A stretch of DNA of 64,000 nt from Actinomadura litoris (GCF_009733595.1 NZ_WOFH01000012.1:248001-312000); one strand, 5' to 3'; positions 52,190 to 61,457 are shown, counted from the first letter of the stretch. Program-made: numbers and translations. Notes: generated from the letters alone by a model not told the origin.

Positions 52190-52758
52190 GACGGGCTCCC
52201 TGTCGAGGTCGTGTCGGGGTGGATCGAGGCCAGCTCGCGGCCGTAGGAGAAGGCGCCGAACCGCCACAGGCCGTCCGCGTCGGGCGGCATGAACCCCATG
52301 GCCGTGAGCCCGGGATGGCCCGCCGCGAGGGCGTCGGTCGTGTGCATGTGCGCGGCGGTGTCGTAGGCCATGTTGCAGAACAGGGCGAGCAGCACCCAGA
52401 AGTCCTTCTCCGGGTGGCCGGGCGTCGTCAGCGTCCGCACCAGCGCGGCCCGGTCGGCGTAGGAGAGCGCGACGAACGGCGGCAGCGCGGCGTCGAGGTC
52501 CAGGCCCCGCTCGCGGGCGTACCCGAGGGCGTGCTCGTTGACGCCCTGCGCGTAGCCGTCCAGCGCCTCGGAGATGCCGGGCGCGAACATGCCGAGCAGT
52601 TCCAGCGCCCCCGCCTGGACGGCGCCGGGGCCGGGCGCCGCGCCCGCGATGGCGACGTCGTCCGGGCCGCGCTTCTCGCCCGGCACGATCGTGTCGGCGA
52701 ACGCCTCCAGGGTCAGGGTCGTGGTGTCGTCGCCGTCGGGTGCGGCGTCATCGGTCAT
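52186..52758 (-). CDS. DUF5987 protein, GMC-associated
   Basis: This 190-residue protein overlaps the GMC oxidoreductase gene by four bases. LTLEAFADTIVPGEKRGPDD and the following helices resemble gluconate-2-dehydrogenase subunit 3-like accessory proteins. The segment FWVLLALFCNMAYDTAAHMH and C-terminal GAFSYGRELASIHPD fit the actinobacterial DUF5987 group. It probably stabilises or matures the GMC enzyme. It is the first gene of the reverse operon, divergent from the DUF1702 gene. Confidence 0.7.
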   Translation of the reverse strand: MTDDAAPDGDDTTTLTLEAFADTIVPGEKRGPDDVAIAGAAPGPGAVQAGALELLGMFAPGISEALDGYAQGVNEHALGYARERGLDLDAALPPFVALSYADRAALVRTLTTPGHPEKDFWVLLALFCNMAYDTAAHMHTTDALAAGHPGLTAMGFMPPDADGLWRFGAFSYGRELASIHPDTTSTGSPS

Positions 52759-53006
52759 GTTCCGTCCCTTTCACGAGAACGGCGGGGAATGAGGTCCGGG
52801 CATGCGCCGCCGGGACCTCCTGGGAAACGCGGTGACTCGTGCTTCCAGGCTTGCGCCGACCGGTGGGCGCGCGCATCTCTCCGATTGCCATCGGGTTTTT
52901 CTCCGGGCGGCCCGGAGCGCACTCCGAAAGATGCGCGCCCGCCGTTGCGGGGCGACGGTTGACGCACCGGCGGTGTGCCGGTGGGAGAACGAGGGAGGGG
53001 ACCTCC

Positions 53007-53999
53007 ATGCCGACCGTCCTCGGCTCGCTGCGCAGGCTCGTGCTGACCCCGAAGCTGGCCGACGTCGGCTTCGAGAAAAGGGGGTTCCCGGTCACGCCGT
53101 CCCCCGTCACCGAACGGCTGGAGGCGGTACCGCAGGCGGTCGTCTGCGGTTTCGAATGGGGAATCGACGCGCGCGGCCAATGGGAGGTCGAGCGCAAACT
53201 CGCGATGGTCGAGCCGGAACTGCGCGGGTTCGCCTACGAGGGCGCGACGATGGCGTTCACCGTGCTGGACGCGATGGGGCCGCGCGGCACCCGCACCCGC
53301 GACCTGCTCATGGGCCCCGGCCAACCCCACATCTTCCTCGCCTACATCGGCATCGGGTTCGCGATGGCGCGGCTGCCCCGGCCGCTGTGGAAGAAGGTGC
53401 TGCCCGACCTCACCGGCTCCCCCTACCACCCGACGATGAGCTGGCTCGCCGTGGACGGCTACGGCTTCGACAAGGCCTACTTCGACACCCCGCGCCACAT
53501 CGGACGCCAGGAGCCGCTCAAGCCCTACCCCTGGCAGGGCGCGCCCGACTACTTCCCGCGTGCCGTCGACCAGGGGATCGGCCGCGCGCTGTGGTTCGTG
53601 CACGGCGCGCGCCCCGAGGCGGTCGCCTCCGCCGTCGAGGCGTTCGCCGAGCGGCGCCATGCCGACCTGTGGAGCGGGGTCGGGCTGGCGGCGACGTTCG
53701 CGGGCGGCTGCGACCACGAGGGCCTCGCGGCGCTGCGCGCGGCGGCCGGGACGAGCGCGCCCGACCTCGCGCAGGGCGCGGTGTTCGCCGCCAAGGCCCG
53801 CGACTACTCGGGCCACCTGCCCGAGCACAGCCGGGCCTCGCTGGCGGCGCTGACCGGCCTTCCGGCCGGCGCGGCCGTCCGGCTCGCCGACGACACCGGC
53901 GACGCCGCCGCCGCCTCCGGCCCGGCGCCCGCCTACGAACTGTGGCGCGCCGCCGTCCGCCACCATTTCGCCGGGACGCGCAACCGCCCCGCCGCATAA
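53007..53999 (+). CDS. unbL: DUF1702 protein (UnbL-like)
   Basis: This is 330 residues from ATG 53007, with GAGGGAGGGG upstream. It has the DUF1702 pattern: VLGSLRRLVLTPKLADVGFE, FEWGIDARGQWEVERKLAMV, GFAYEGATMAFTVLDAMGPR, then HIFLAYIGIGFAMARLPRP and DGYGFDKAYFDTPRHI, and a GIGRALWFVHGARPEAVASA helix. In enediyne gene clusters this is the unknown protein UnbL, found beside unbV and unbU as here. The biochemical role is not established. No enediyne polyketide synthase is present in the window. Confidence 0.85.
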   Translation: MPTVLGSLRRLVLTPKLADVGFEKRGFPVTPSPVTERLEAVPQAVVCGFEWGIDARGQWEVERKLAMVEPELRGFAYEGATMAFTVLDAMGPRGTRTRDLLMGPGQPHIFLAYIGIGFAMARLPRPLWKKVLPDLTGSPYHPTMSWLAVDGYGFDKAYFDTPRHIGRQEPLKPYPWQGAPDYFPRAVDQGIGRALWFVHGARPEAVASAVEAFAERRHADLWSGVGLAATFAGGCDHEGLAALRAAAGTSAPDLAQGAVFAAKARDYSGHLPEHSRASLAALTGLPAGAAVRLADDTGDAAAASGPAPAYELWRAAVRHHFAGTRNRPAA

Positions 54000-54239
54000 G
54001 GCGGCACGGCCGCCACCCGAAACCCGGGAATTCGCTCGCCAAAATGGCGGCGATCCCGGGATTCGGGCATGTGATAAAGCGTCGCCAACTAAGCAACCAG
54101 GAAGTAAGTCCATGGCATAACACTGCCTAGACTTTCGCTGAGTCGGCAGGCCGCGACCCGCGCGTGCCGAGCAAATGTGAGCGGAAACTCATGGAGCGAA
54201 GTATGCGCGACCGTCCACGCAACCTTTCAAGGGGGAGCG

Positions 54240-56222
54240 ATGCCCAATTCGCATGAGCGCGTCCGAAGATCTGTTCCGGCTGCCCTGGCGGTGGTGCTGG
54301 CGCTGGCGCTGTTCTTCGTCGCGCGGATCCCGGGGTCGTCGGGATCGGAGCTGTCCACCGTCGCGGCGCCCTACAAGTTCACCGAGATGCCGCTCGCGAT
54401 GCCGCCCGGCTACCGCCAGACGCAGACGATCCGGCAGGTCAACCCCGCCTACTACAAGATCCGCTCCTGGATCTCCTCGGTCGGCGCGGGCGTCGCCACC
54501 GCCGACCTCACCGGCCACGGCAGGGACGACGGGATCTGCATCGTCGACCCGCGCACCGACGACATCGTCGTGACCTACGCGCCGACCGCCCCCGCGGCCG
54601 ACCGTTTCACGCCGTTCGCGCTGAACCCCGCGCCGCTGCCGATGGACCACCGGATGGCGCCCATGGGCTGCACCCCCGGCGACTTCAACGTCGACGGGCG
54701 CGCCGACCTCCTCGTCCACTTCTGGGGTCGGACGCCCATCCTGTTCCTCGCCAGGTCGGACGCGAAGACGCTCTCGCCGACCGCCTACCAGCCCGTCGAA
54801 CTCCTGCCCGGGGTCTCCACCGCCGGCCGCTACACCGGGCCGCGCTGGAACACCGACGCGCTCGACGTCGGCTCGTTCGACGGCACCGGCCACCCCGACA
54901 TCTTCATCTCCAACTACTTCCCCGACTCCGACGTCCTCGACCCCAAGGGCCAGCCGAACGTCGTGATGCCCAGCTCGTTCTCCGACGCCAAGAACGGCGG
55001 CGGCACGCACGTGTACCGCTGGACGGGCGGGACGTCCGGCGCGCGCCCCTCGGCCGCCTACGAGGAGCAGACCGACGCCGTCCCCTACAAGCAGGCCACC
55101 GGCTGGACCCTCGCGATCTCCAGCGCCGACCTGACCGGCGACGGCAAGCCCGAGGTGTACGTCGCCAACGACTTCGGCAAGGACCGCATCTTCTACAACG
55201 TCTCCACGCCGGGGCACATCAAGTTCAAGAACGTCACGGGCAAGCGCTCGGCGATCACGCCGAAGTCGTTCGCGATCGGCCACGACTCCAACAAGGGGAT
55301 GGGCGTCGACTTCGGCGACCTCCAGGGCAAGGGCCGCTTCGACCTCGCCGTCAGCAACATCACCGCCGCGTGGGGCCTTGAGGAGAGCAACTTCGTGTTC
55401 CTCAACAAGGCCAAGAGCGAGGCGGAGATGGCGCGGGAGATGGCCGACGGCCACGCGCCGTTCGAGCAGCGCGCCCAGCAGCTCGGCCTCGCCTGGACGG
55501 GCTGGTGCTGGGACGTGAAGATGGGCGACTTCAGCAACAGCGGGCGGATGGACGTCGTCCAGGCCGACGGCTTCATCAAGGGCGACATCCAGCGCTGGCC
55601 GTGGCTGCAGGAGATGGCCATGAACAACGACTCGGTGTTCAGCAACCCGAAGCTGTGGCCGCACGTCCAGCCCGGTGACGACCTGTCCGGCGGCGAGAAG
55701 CTCGCGTTCTACGCGGCCAAGCCCGACGGCAAGTACAGCAACGTCAGCGAGCAGCTCGGCCTCGCGGTGCCGATCCCGACCCGGGGCATCGCCACCGCCG
55801 ACACGCGCGGCACCGGCGCGCTCGACCTCGCGGTGGCGCGGCAGTGGGGCCCGCCGGCGTTCTACGCCAACAGCTCGCCCAAGCTCGGCAAGGCGCTCAG
55901 CCTGCACCTGTTCCGCCCGGTCAACGGCGCCAAGCCCGGCCAGGGCCTGTCCGGCGCGGGCACGCCCGCCTACGGCGCGACCGTGCAGATCTGGACCGCC
56001 GACGGCCGCACGCAGATCTCCCGGCTGGACGGCGGCGGGGGCGGCACCGGCAAGCGCAGCTTCGAGGTCCGCTTCGGGCTCGGCTCCTCGCAGGCGCCGG
56101 TCAAGGCCCGGGTGCGCTGGCCCGACGGCACCGGATCGATGCGGCAGCAGGACCTCAACCTGGCGCCGGGCGCCCACACCCTGCTCCTGACCAACACTGC
56201 CACGGAGGTCCCGACGTCATGA
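54240..56222 (+). CDS. unbV: FG-GAP/ASPIC (UnbV-like) secreted protein
   Basis: This is 660 residues from ATG 54240, with AAGGGGGAGCG upstream. An N-terminal membrane or signal segment (VPAALAVVLALALFFVARI) is followed by several FG-GAP/VCBS beta-propeller repeats with Asp-rich loops (GDFNVDGRADLLV, ADLTGDGKPEVYVAND, GDFSNSGRMDVVQADGF). The C-terminal ASPIC/UnbV domain reads GATVQIWTADGRTQISRLDG, then VRWPDGTGSMRQQDL. It is exported and probably surface-bound. It is the second member of the unbL-unbV-unbU trio, and its stop overlaps the unbU start. Confidence 0.85.
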   Translation: MPNSHERVRRSVPAALAVVLALALFFVARIPGSSGSELSTVAAPYKFTEMPLAMPPGYRQTQTIRQVNPAYYKIRSWISSVGAGVATADLTGHGRDDGICIVDPRTDDIVVTYAPTAPAADRFTPFALNPAPLPMDHRMAPMGCTPGDFNVDGRADLLVHFWGRTPILFLARSDAKTLSPTAYQPVELLPGVSTAGRYTGPRWNTDALDVGSFDGTGHPDIFISNYFPDSDVLDPKGQPNVVMPSSFSDAKNGGGTHVYRWTGGTSGARPSAAYEEQTDAVPYKQATGWTLAISSADLTGDGKPEVYVANDFGKDRIFYNVSTPGHIKFKNVTGKRSAITPKSFAIGHDSNKGMGVDFGDLQGKGRFDLAVSNITAAWGLEESNFVFLNKAKSEAEMAREMADGHAPFEQRAQQLGLAWTGWCWDVKMGDFSNSGRMDVVQADGFIKGDIQRWPWLQEMAMNNDSVFSNPKLWPHVQPGDDLSGGEKLAFYAAKPDGKYSNVSEQLGLAVPIPTRGIATADTRGTGALDLAVARQWGPPAFYANSSPKLGKALSLHLFRPVNGAKPGQGLSGAGTPAYGATVQIWTADGRTQISRLDGGGGGTGKRSFEVRFGLGSSQAPVKARVRWPDGTGSMRQQDLNLAPGAHTLLLTNTATEVPTS

Positions 56223-57205
56223 GCACGACGGTCGAAACGGTCAACACACCGCCCGCGGCGGAACCGCCGCGCGGCGCGCCGCCGGCGGCGCCGAACGTCC
56301 GGTATCTGGCGCTGCGCAACTTCGCGATCTCGCTCACCGTCTTCAACATCCTCGGATACACGATCCTCGGCTTCGAGCAGCCGTGGCTGTGGCCGTTCCT
56401 CGCGCTCGCGACCGGCTACACCACCGAGATCGTCTTCGAGTACATCAGCGCCTGGGCCGAGCGCAGGCGGGTCCGCTTCCGCGGCGGCGGCTGGCGCGGC
56501 GTCCTTGAGTTCATGCTCCCGTCGCACATCACCAGCCTCGCCGTGAACATGCTCCTGTACGCCAACAACCAGTGGTGGCCGGTCATGTTCGGCGTCGTCG
56601 TCGCCGTCGGGCAGAAGCACGTCCTGCGGGCGCCGATCAACGGCCGGATGCGCCACTACATGAACCCGTCGAACCTCGGCATCGCGGTCACGCTCCTGGC
56701 CTTCGGCTCGTGGGTCAGCATCGCGCCGCCCTACCAGTTCACCGAGTACGCGAACGGCCTGTTCCGGGTGCTGATCCCGCTCGTGATCGCGACCGCGGGC
56801 ACCGTCATCAACGCGATGCTCACCAAGCGCGTCATGCTGATCATGGGCTGGATGGGCGGCTTCGCGATCCAGGCGCTCATCCGCCACTGGATCTGGGACG
56901 TCGCGCTCGTCTCGGCCCTCGGCGTCATGGCCGGCGTCGCGTTCGTCCTGTTCACCAACTACATGATCACCGACCCGGGCACGACCCCGCACGGCGGCCG
57001 CGCCCAGTTCATCTTCGGCAGCTCGGTCGCCACCGTGTACGGCGTCCTGATGGTGGCGAACGTCGTCTACACGCTGTTCTTCGCGACCGCCATCGTCTGC
57101 GGCCTGCGCGGCCTCGGCTGGTGGGTGGCCCACTGGCGGGCCGAGCGCAGGAACCGCCAGTACGAGAGCGTCCCCGCCCCCGGGGCAGCGAACGCGATCG
57201 CCTGA
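56219..57205 (+). CDS. unbU: RnfD/NqrB-like membrane protein (UnbU-like)
   Basis: This 328-residue protein with about eight to ten membrane helices overlaps the unbV stop by four bases. It shows the RnfD/NqrB family pattern: RNFAISLTVFNILGYTILGF, TEIVFEYISAWAERR, HYMNPSNLGIAVTLLAFGSW, and FTNYMITDPGTTPHGGRAQF, where the TTP region corresponds to the family's flavin or loop motif. In enediyne clusters this is UnbU, the integral-membrane partner of UnbV. A transmembrane redox role is plausible but inferred. It is the last gene of the trio. Confidence 0.85.
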   Translation: MSTTVETVNTPPAAEPPRGAPPAAPNVRYLALRNFAISLTVFNILGYTILGFEQPWLWPFLALATGYTTEIVFEYISAWAERRRVRFRGGGWRGVLEFMLPSHITSLAVNMLLYANNQWWPVMFGVVVAVGQKHVLRAPINGRMRHYMNPSNLGIAVTLLAFGSWVSIAPPYQFTEYANGLFRVLIPLVIATAGTVINAMLTKRVMLIMGWMGGFAIQALIRHWIWDVALVSALGVMAGVAFVLFTNYMITDPGTTPHGGRAQFIFGSSVATVYGVLMVANVVYTLFFATAIVCGLRGLGWWVAHWRAERRNRQYESVPAPGAANAIA

Positions 57206-57212
57206 CACGTCC

Positions 57213-57248
57213 GAGGGGGCGGAACCGCCGACGCGGCTCCGCCCCCTT
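57213..57248 (+). terminator. Hairpin terminator after unbU
   Basis: GAGGGGGCGGAACCG (57213-57227) pairs with CGGCTCCGCCCCCTTC (57233-57248), with one mismatch, to form a very stable hairpin eight bases after the unbU stop. There is no U-tract, as often in high-GC actinomycetes. It isolates the unb trio from downstream genes. Confidence 0.6.
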
Positions 57249-57288
57249 CGGCATGGCCTACCACCACAGGTCGCCTACCACGGGTCGC

Positions 57289-58224
57289 CTACCACCACGG
57301 GTCGGAGCCCTCTTCGAGGACGAAATCGTGGAAGTCCATGTTGCTGATCTCCAGGTTGGCCGCCATCGAGCCGACCACGCGGCGGGGGAGGACGGCGGGC
57401 TGCCCCGGGGTGTCGTACAGGTCGACGGCGGTGAGCGGCCGGTCGGCCTCGGCGAAGGTCCGGGCGTCGGCGAGCGCGACCAGCGTGGCGTGCTCCTCGG
57501 GCGGGACCAGCGCCGGGACCTCACCGGGCAGGAGCCCCTCGTACCGCCGGTCCTCGACGACCTCCGCCGTCAGCGGATAGTCGTCCACGTCGATCTCGTC
57601 CCAGTCCAGATCGGCGCCCACCCAGCCGTCCTGGTCGATACCGCCGAAGTCGTCGAGCAGGGCGCGCCAGCCCTCCTCGTCGTCGAAGCAGGTGCGGACC
57701 AGGAGGGCGCCGGACGAGGCGGGAAGCGGCGGATGGCTCCGCCGTTCCGACGGCTCGGGCGCGGGGAACGCCGGACGGCCCGCGTCCCCCTGGTAGACAC
57801 CGCGCACATCCATCTCGCGCACCAGGTCCTCGAACCGGACCCCGCCGCGCAGCAGACCGGCCAGGATCTCACCGAGCCGGGACGCCGGCACCCGGACGCC
57901 GCGTCCGGGGACCGCGACCAGGTCCACCAGCAGCGGATCGCCTCCGCCGGCCACCACCGGAATGTCGACCAGGACGGCGACCGGCGCGGCCCGAGCGCCG
58001 TCCGGGACGAGCGCCGGGACGTTGCCGCCGTGCAGGTAGTCCCAGCCGGCCCCTTCGACCACGCGCAGCCGCGCCCCGCCCTCGCCGAGGAGGAGCACGT
58101 CGCCCTCCCGGCGGCCGCCGACGTCACCGAGCACACCGCCCCAGTCCGCCTGCCCGTCCTTGTAGTACGTGCAGAGCAGCAGCACCTCGCCGCCCACCGT
58201 CGGGGGAAGCGCGGGAATGGACAT
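57289..58224 (-). CDS. DUF6924-type protein, two domains
   Basis: This 311-residue acidic protein has two related halves: residues about 12-110 (EVLLLCTYYKDGQADWGGVL) and about 170-280 (ALLVRTCFDDEEGWRALLDD, then RTFAEADRPLTAVDLYD). The pattern matches the actinobacterial DUF6924 domain. It ends SNMDFHDFVLEEGSDPWW. The function is unknown; proteins of this group often sit alone. It converges on the unb terminator. Confidence 0.6.
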   Translation of the reverse strand: MSIPALPPTVGGEVLLLCTYYKDGQADWGGVLGDVGGRREGDVLLLGEGGARLRVVEGAGWDYLHGGNVPALVPDGARAAPVAVLVDIPVVAGGGDPLLVDLVAVPGRGVRVPASRLGEILAGLLRGGVRFEDLVREMDVRGVYQGDAGRPAFPAPEPSERRSHPPLPASSGALLVRTCFDDEEGWRALLDDFGGIDQDGWVGADLDWDEIDVDDYPLTAEVVEDRRYEGLLPGEVPALVPPEEHATLVALADARTFAEADRPLTAVDLYDTPGQPAVLPRRVVGSMAANLEISNMDFHDFVLEEGSDPWW

Positions 58225-58300
58225 GGCTCGCCTCCAAAGGGGCCTGCGACGCTCTCGGCCCCGCCGGTGGACGGGGCCGAGGGTGCCGCGGGGACTTCGA

Positions 58301-59368
58301 TCAGCAGATCTCCGGGGCCTCGTCCTTGATGGACAGCAGGCGGAAGTAGTTCTGGCCGAGGGCGATGTCGCGGAAGGCCTCGTCGTCGAGGTCCTTGTTG
58401 ACGTCGCTGGTGATCTCCAGCTCCTCCTTGTAGACCTCGAAGTTCTTGTCGCGCGAGGCCACGAAGTCGGTGCCGGGGATGACGCGGGTCGGGTGCCGGT
58501 TGAAGAACTCGACGTAGAGCTTGCGGTTGGCGGGGTCCTTGAAGTACTGGTCGTAGAGGACGCGCCAGCTGATGTCGAGGGTCAGGTTCGGGTGCGCCTC
58601 GACCAGTTGCTCCACGGTCTCGATGTGCTGTTCGGCGGGCATCGTCTTCAGTTCCTTGGACAGCCCCATGTGCGCCCAGACGATCTTGTTGTTCGGGTAG
58701 CGGCGCAGGACCTCGCGCATCAGCGGGAGGTACTTCGTCGGCTCGGCGTCGCTGCCGAGGTCGGAGTGGAGGGTGAGCGGGATCGAGCGCTCCCGCAGGA
58801 TCTTCATGAACGGCGCCCAGCGGCCGATGTCCTTCATGTCGGCCGGGTCGTGCTTGTTCGGCAGCAGCGCCTGCTTGATCAGGTTCACCTCGCCCATCCA
58901 GGTGAACATGCCGGGGTACTCCTGGTCGAGGAGCTTGATCCGGTCGACGATGCCCTCGGGGTTGGCCAGGTCGGGGAAGGTCATCGAGAGGGTGAGGCGG
59001 GGCGTCTTCGGCTTGAACGCGGCGTAGTTGGCGGCGTTGACGAAGTCGTTGCGCAGGCTCGGGGTGACCGGGGTGCCGGGGCAGTTCAGGTAGTACGTGC
59101 AGGTCGAGGCGGCCGGGAGCGTCTGGCCGATGCCGTACATGTTGGCGTAGCGGACGCCGGTCTTGTCGAGGTAGCCGAGCATTTCGGGGAACGGGACGGC
59201 GGGCCCGCCGAAGGGCTGGAAGTGCAGATGGCTGTCGACGACGGAGGTATAGGGGCTCTTGTGCCGGTCGAAGCAGTCCGGTGACGGTGCGGCGTCGGCC
59301 GCGGGAGCTAGTAGGGTGACCGCGAGAGCGGCCCCGAACGCGGTGGTCAACGCGGCGTTTCGCAGCAT
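58301..59368 (-). CDS. Secreted amidohydrolase-family protein
   Basis: This is 355 residues from ATG 59368, with AGGGAG upstream. The signal peptide is LRNAALTTAFGAALAVTLLA-PAADA. The metal-dependent hydrolase barrel begins SVVDSHLHFQPFGGP (HxH motif), followed by EYPGMFTWMGEVNLIKQALL (metal-bridging region), ERSIPLTLHSDLGSD, KIVWAHMGLS and VIPGTDFVASRDKN (final Asp). All ligands appear present. It is probably an extracellular amidohydrolase-2/decarboxylase-like enzyme; the substrate is unknown. Confidence 0.85.
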   Translation of the reverse strand: MLRNAALTTAFGAALAVTLLAPAADAAPSPDCFDRHKSPYTSVVDSHLHFQPFGGPAVPFPEMLGYLDKTGVRYANMYGIGQTLPAASTCTYYLNCPGTPVTPSLRNDFVNAANYAAFKPKTPRLTLSMTFPDLANPEGIVDRIKLLDQEYPGMFTWMGEVNLIKQALLPNKHDPADMKDIGRWAPFMKILRERSIPLTLHSDLGSDAEPTKYLPLMREVLRRYPNNKIVWAHMGLSKELKTMPAEQHIETVEQLVEAHPNLTLDISWRVLYDQYFKDPANRKLYVEFFNRHPTRVIPGTDFVASRDKNFEVYKEELEITSDVNKDLDDEAFRDIALGQNYFRLLSIKDEAPEIC

Positions 59369-59468
59369 GGGACTCCCTGTATGGATCGGTACAAGTTGAT
59401 CATCAGGGTAGCGCGGCGAATGGTCGTGCGCAGCCAGAAAAGCCACGCCCGGGTTGAATACCCCCGGG

Positions 59469-59930
59469 TTATTCCGGCGGCAGGAGACGGCCCAGAAGGT
59501 CGGCGACGGTGATCACGCCGAGCATGGGGGCGTCGGTGCCGCGCGGGTCGTCGGCGACGGCGACGACCGGGCTGCGGGCGCCCGCCATGACGCTGGCGAT
59601 CTCCATGACGGTCGCCTGCGCGTCCACGACCGGCGGCGGCGTCCCGTCGGTGGGCAGGAGGTCGGCGACGCGCCTGCCCTCCAGCCGCCGGCACAACTGG
59701 TCGGCGTGCCGCTCGTCGTAGGTGCGGGCGAGCGCCGGGTCGTCCTGGACGTAGCGCGGGATCATCGATCCGAGCAGCCGCGACCCGGGCAGCACGGCGG
59801 TCGGGCGGCGCTCGGCGTCCACCACGATCAGCCCCGGCAGGCGGCCGGCGGCCAGCAGCCGCGCCGCGTCCAGCGCGCTGGTCCCGGGTGTCACGGTGGG
59901 GTAGTCGACGGCGAGGTCTCGGGCGCGCAC
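59469..59930 (-). CDS. CBS-domain protein
   Basis: This 153-residue protein is built from a CBS pair. The first motif is MRARDLAVDYPTVTPGTSAL, with LPGLIVVDAERRPTAVLPGS; the second is RVADLLPTDGTPPPVVDAQA, with VMEIASVMAGARSPVVAV and GVITVADLLGRLL. CBS pairs bind adenine nucleotides and regulate partner proteins. It lies head-to-head with the ArsB/NhaD-type transporter gene, which it may regulate. Such CBS-transporter neighbours are common in actinobacteria. Confidence 0.85.
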   Translation of the reverse strand: MRARDLAVDYPTVTPGTSALDAARLLAAGRLPGLIVVDAERRPTAVLPGSRLLGSMIPRYVQDDPALARTYDERHADQLCRRLEGRRVADLLPTDGTPPPVVDAQATVMEIASVMAGARSPVVAVADDPRGTDAPMLGVITVADLLGRLLPPE

Positions 59931-60076
59931 CCCTCGACGGTAGCAGCCGGGCGAACCCGCCGACCTGGGGCTTCTCGCGTGCGAAACACGGCCGGTTCCG
60001 GTTAGGGTCGGGTGCTGGTGTGCCGGGAAGGCTGGTCGGCGGTTCTGTTCAGCGACCCCTCGGGAAGGGGAGCCCT

Positions 60077-61357
60077 TTGACCGCCGTGGCCGCGATCACG
60101 ATCTTCGTCGGCGCCTATCTGCTGATCGCGTCGGAGAAGGTGCACCGGACGGCGGTCGCGCTCGGCGGCGCGGGGCTGATGCTGCTGCTGCACATCACCG
60201 ACGGCCACGGGGCGTTCTTCTCCGAGGAGACCGGCGTCGACTGGAACGTCGTCTTCCTGCTGCTCGGCATGATGGTGATCGTCTCGGTGCTGCGCCGGAC
60301 CGGGGTCTTCGAGTACGTCGCGATCTGGGCCGCCAAACGCGCGCGCGGGCGGCCCTACCGGCTGATGGTGATGCTGGTCGTGCTGACCGCGGCGGCGTCG
60401 GCGCTGCTGGACAACGTCACGACCGTGCTGCTGGTCGCGCCGGTCACCTTCCTCGTCTGCGAGCGGCTCGCGCTGCGGGTGGAGCCGTTCCTGGTCGCCG
60501 AGGTCATGGCGTCCAACATCGGCGGGACGGCGACGCTCGTCGGCGACCCGCCCAACATCATCATCGCCAGCCGGGGCGGGCTGTCGTTCAACGACTTCCT
60601 GCTGAACCTCGCGCCGCTCATCGTCCTGCTGATGGTCGTGTTCTGCGTGCTGTGCCGGTGGCTGTTCCGCGCCCACTTCCACTACGACCCCGAGCTCGCC
60701 GCCGAGATCATGGAGTTGGAGGAGCGGGAGGCGATCACCGACCGGCGGCTGCTCTGGCAGGGCCTGTCGGTGCTGGCGCTCGTGGTCGTCGCGTTCGTCC
60801 TGCACCCGGTGCTGCACTACGAGCCGTCGGTCGTGGCGCTGCTCGGCGCCGGGCTGCTGGTCGCCGCGACCAGCGTCACCACCCAGCAGGCGCTGGACGA
60901 GGTCGAATGGCCCACGCTGGTCTTCTTCGCCGGGCTGTTCGTGATGGTCGGCGGCCTGGTCGAGACCGGGGTGATCGCCGACGTCTCCCGCGCCGCCGCC
61001 GACGCCACCGAGGGGCGCCCCGCCTTCGCGGCCATGCTGCTGCTGTGGGCCTCGGCCGGGCTGTCGGCGATCGTGGACAACATCCCCTACGTCGCCACGA
61101 TGAGCCCGATCGTGTCGGACCTGGTGCAGCGGCAGCCGGGCACCGAGGGGCACGTGCTGTGGTGGGCGCTGGCCCTGGGCGCCGATCTCGGCGGCAACGC
61201 CACCGCGATCGGCGCGAGCGCGAACGTCGTGGTGCTCGGCATCGCCGCGCGCAACGGCACCCCGATCAGCTTCTGGTACTTCACCAGGTACGGGCTGGTC
61301 GTCACGCTCGTCACGGTCGCGCTCTGCGTGCCCTACCTGTGGCTTCGCTACCTCTGA
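60077..61357 (+). CDS. ArsB/NhaD-type ion transporter
   Basis: This is 426 residues from TTG 60077, which has GGAAGGGG six bases upstream (GTG 60086 is possible). The protein has about eleven membrane helices in two inverted halves, with the ion-transporter signatures SALLDNVTTVLLVAPVTFLV and NIGGTATLVGDPPNIIIASR in the first half, and SAIVDNIPYVATMSPIVSDL and LGGNATAIGASANVVVLGIA in the second. These mark SLC13/ArsB-NhaD transporters of arsenite, sodium/proton or dicarboxylate. No ars genes adjoin it, so the substrate is open. Confidence 0.85.
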   Translation: MTAVAAITIFVGAYLLIASEKVHRTAVALGGAGLMLLLHITDGHGAFFSEETGVDWNVVFLLLGMMVIVSVLRRTGVFEYVAIWAAKRARGRPYRLMVMLVVLTAAASALLDNVTTVLLVAPVTFLVCERLALRVEPFLVAEVMASNIGGTATLVGDPPNIIIASRGGLSFNDFLLNLAPLIVLLMVVFCVLCRWLFRAHFHYDPELAAEIMELEEREAITDRRLLWQGLSVLALVVVAFVLHPVLHYEPSVVALLGAGLLVAATSVTTQQALDEVEWPTLVFFAGLFVMVGGLVETGVIADVSRAAADATEGRPAFAAMLLLWASAGLSAIVDNIPYVATMSPIVSDLVQRQPGTEGHVLWWALALGADLGGNATAIGASANVVVLGIAARNGTPISFWYFTRYGLVVTLVTVALCVPYLWLRYL

Positions 61358-61402
61358 GCGACCCTCTTCCGAGCCTTTTCAGGGGACGCCTTGTCGGCCC
61401 CA

Positions 61403-61453
61403 CTGTACAAGCGTACGATAGCGCCGTCGCTAAGTTATTGAACGCTTGTACAG
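61403..61453. promoter_or_regulatory. TetR operator: inverted 12-mers CTGTACAAGCGT
   Basis: CTGTACAAGCGT (61403-61414) and its exact reverse complement ACGCTTGTACAG (61442-61453) flank a 27-base spacer. The left copy extends into an internal GTAC-AAGC-GTAC dyad. The pair brackets the probable promoter of the TetR gene and lies right before its start, so it is the likely autoregulatory operator. Confidence 0.7.
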
Positions 61454-61457
61454 GCTG

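Noticed and set aside
50753..52246. Plus-strand frame of 497 codons opposite the GMC oxidoreductase
   Set aside because: It is a shadow of the GMC gene. It is made of Arg/Val/Glu-rich low-complexity sequence without motifs.
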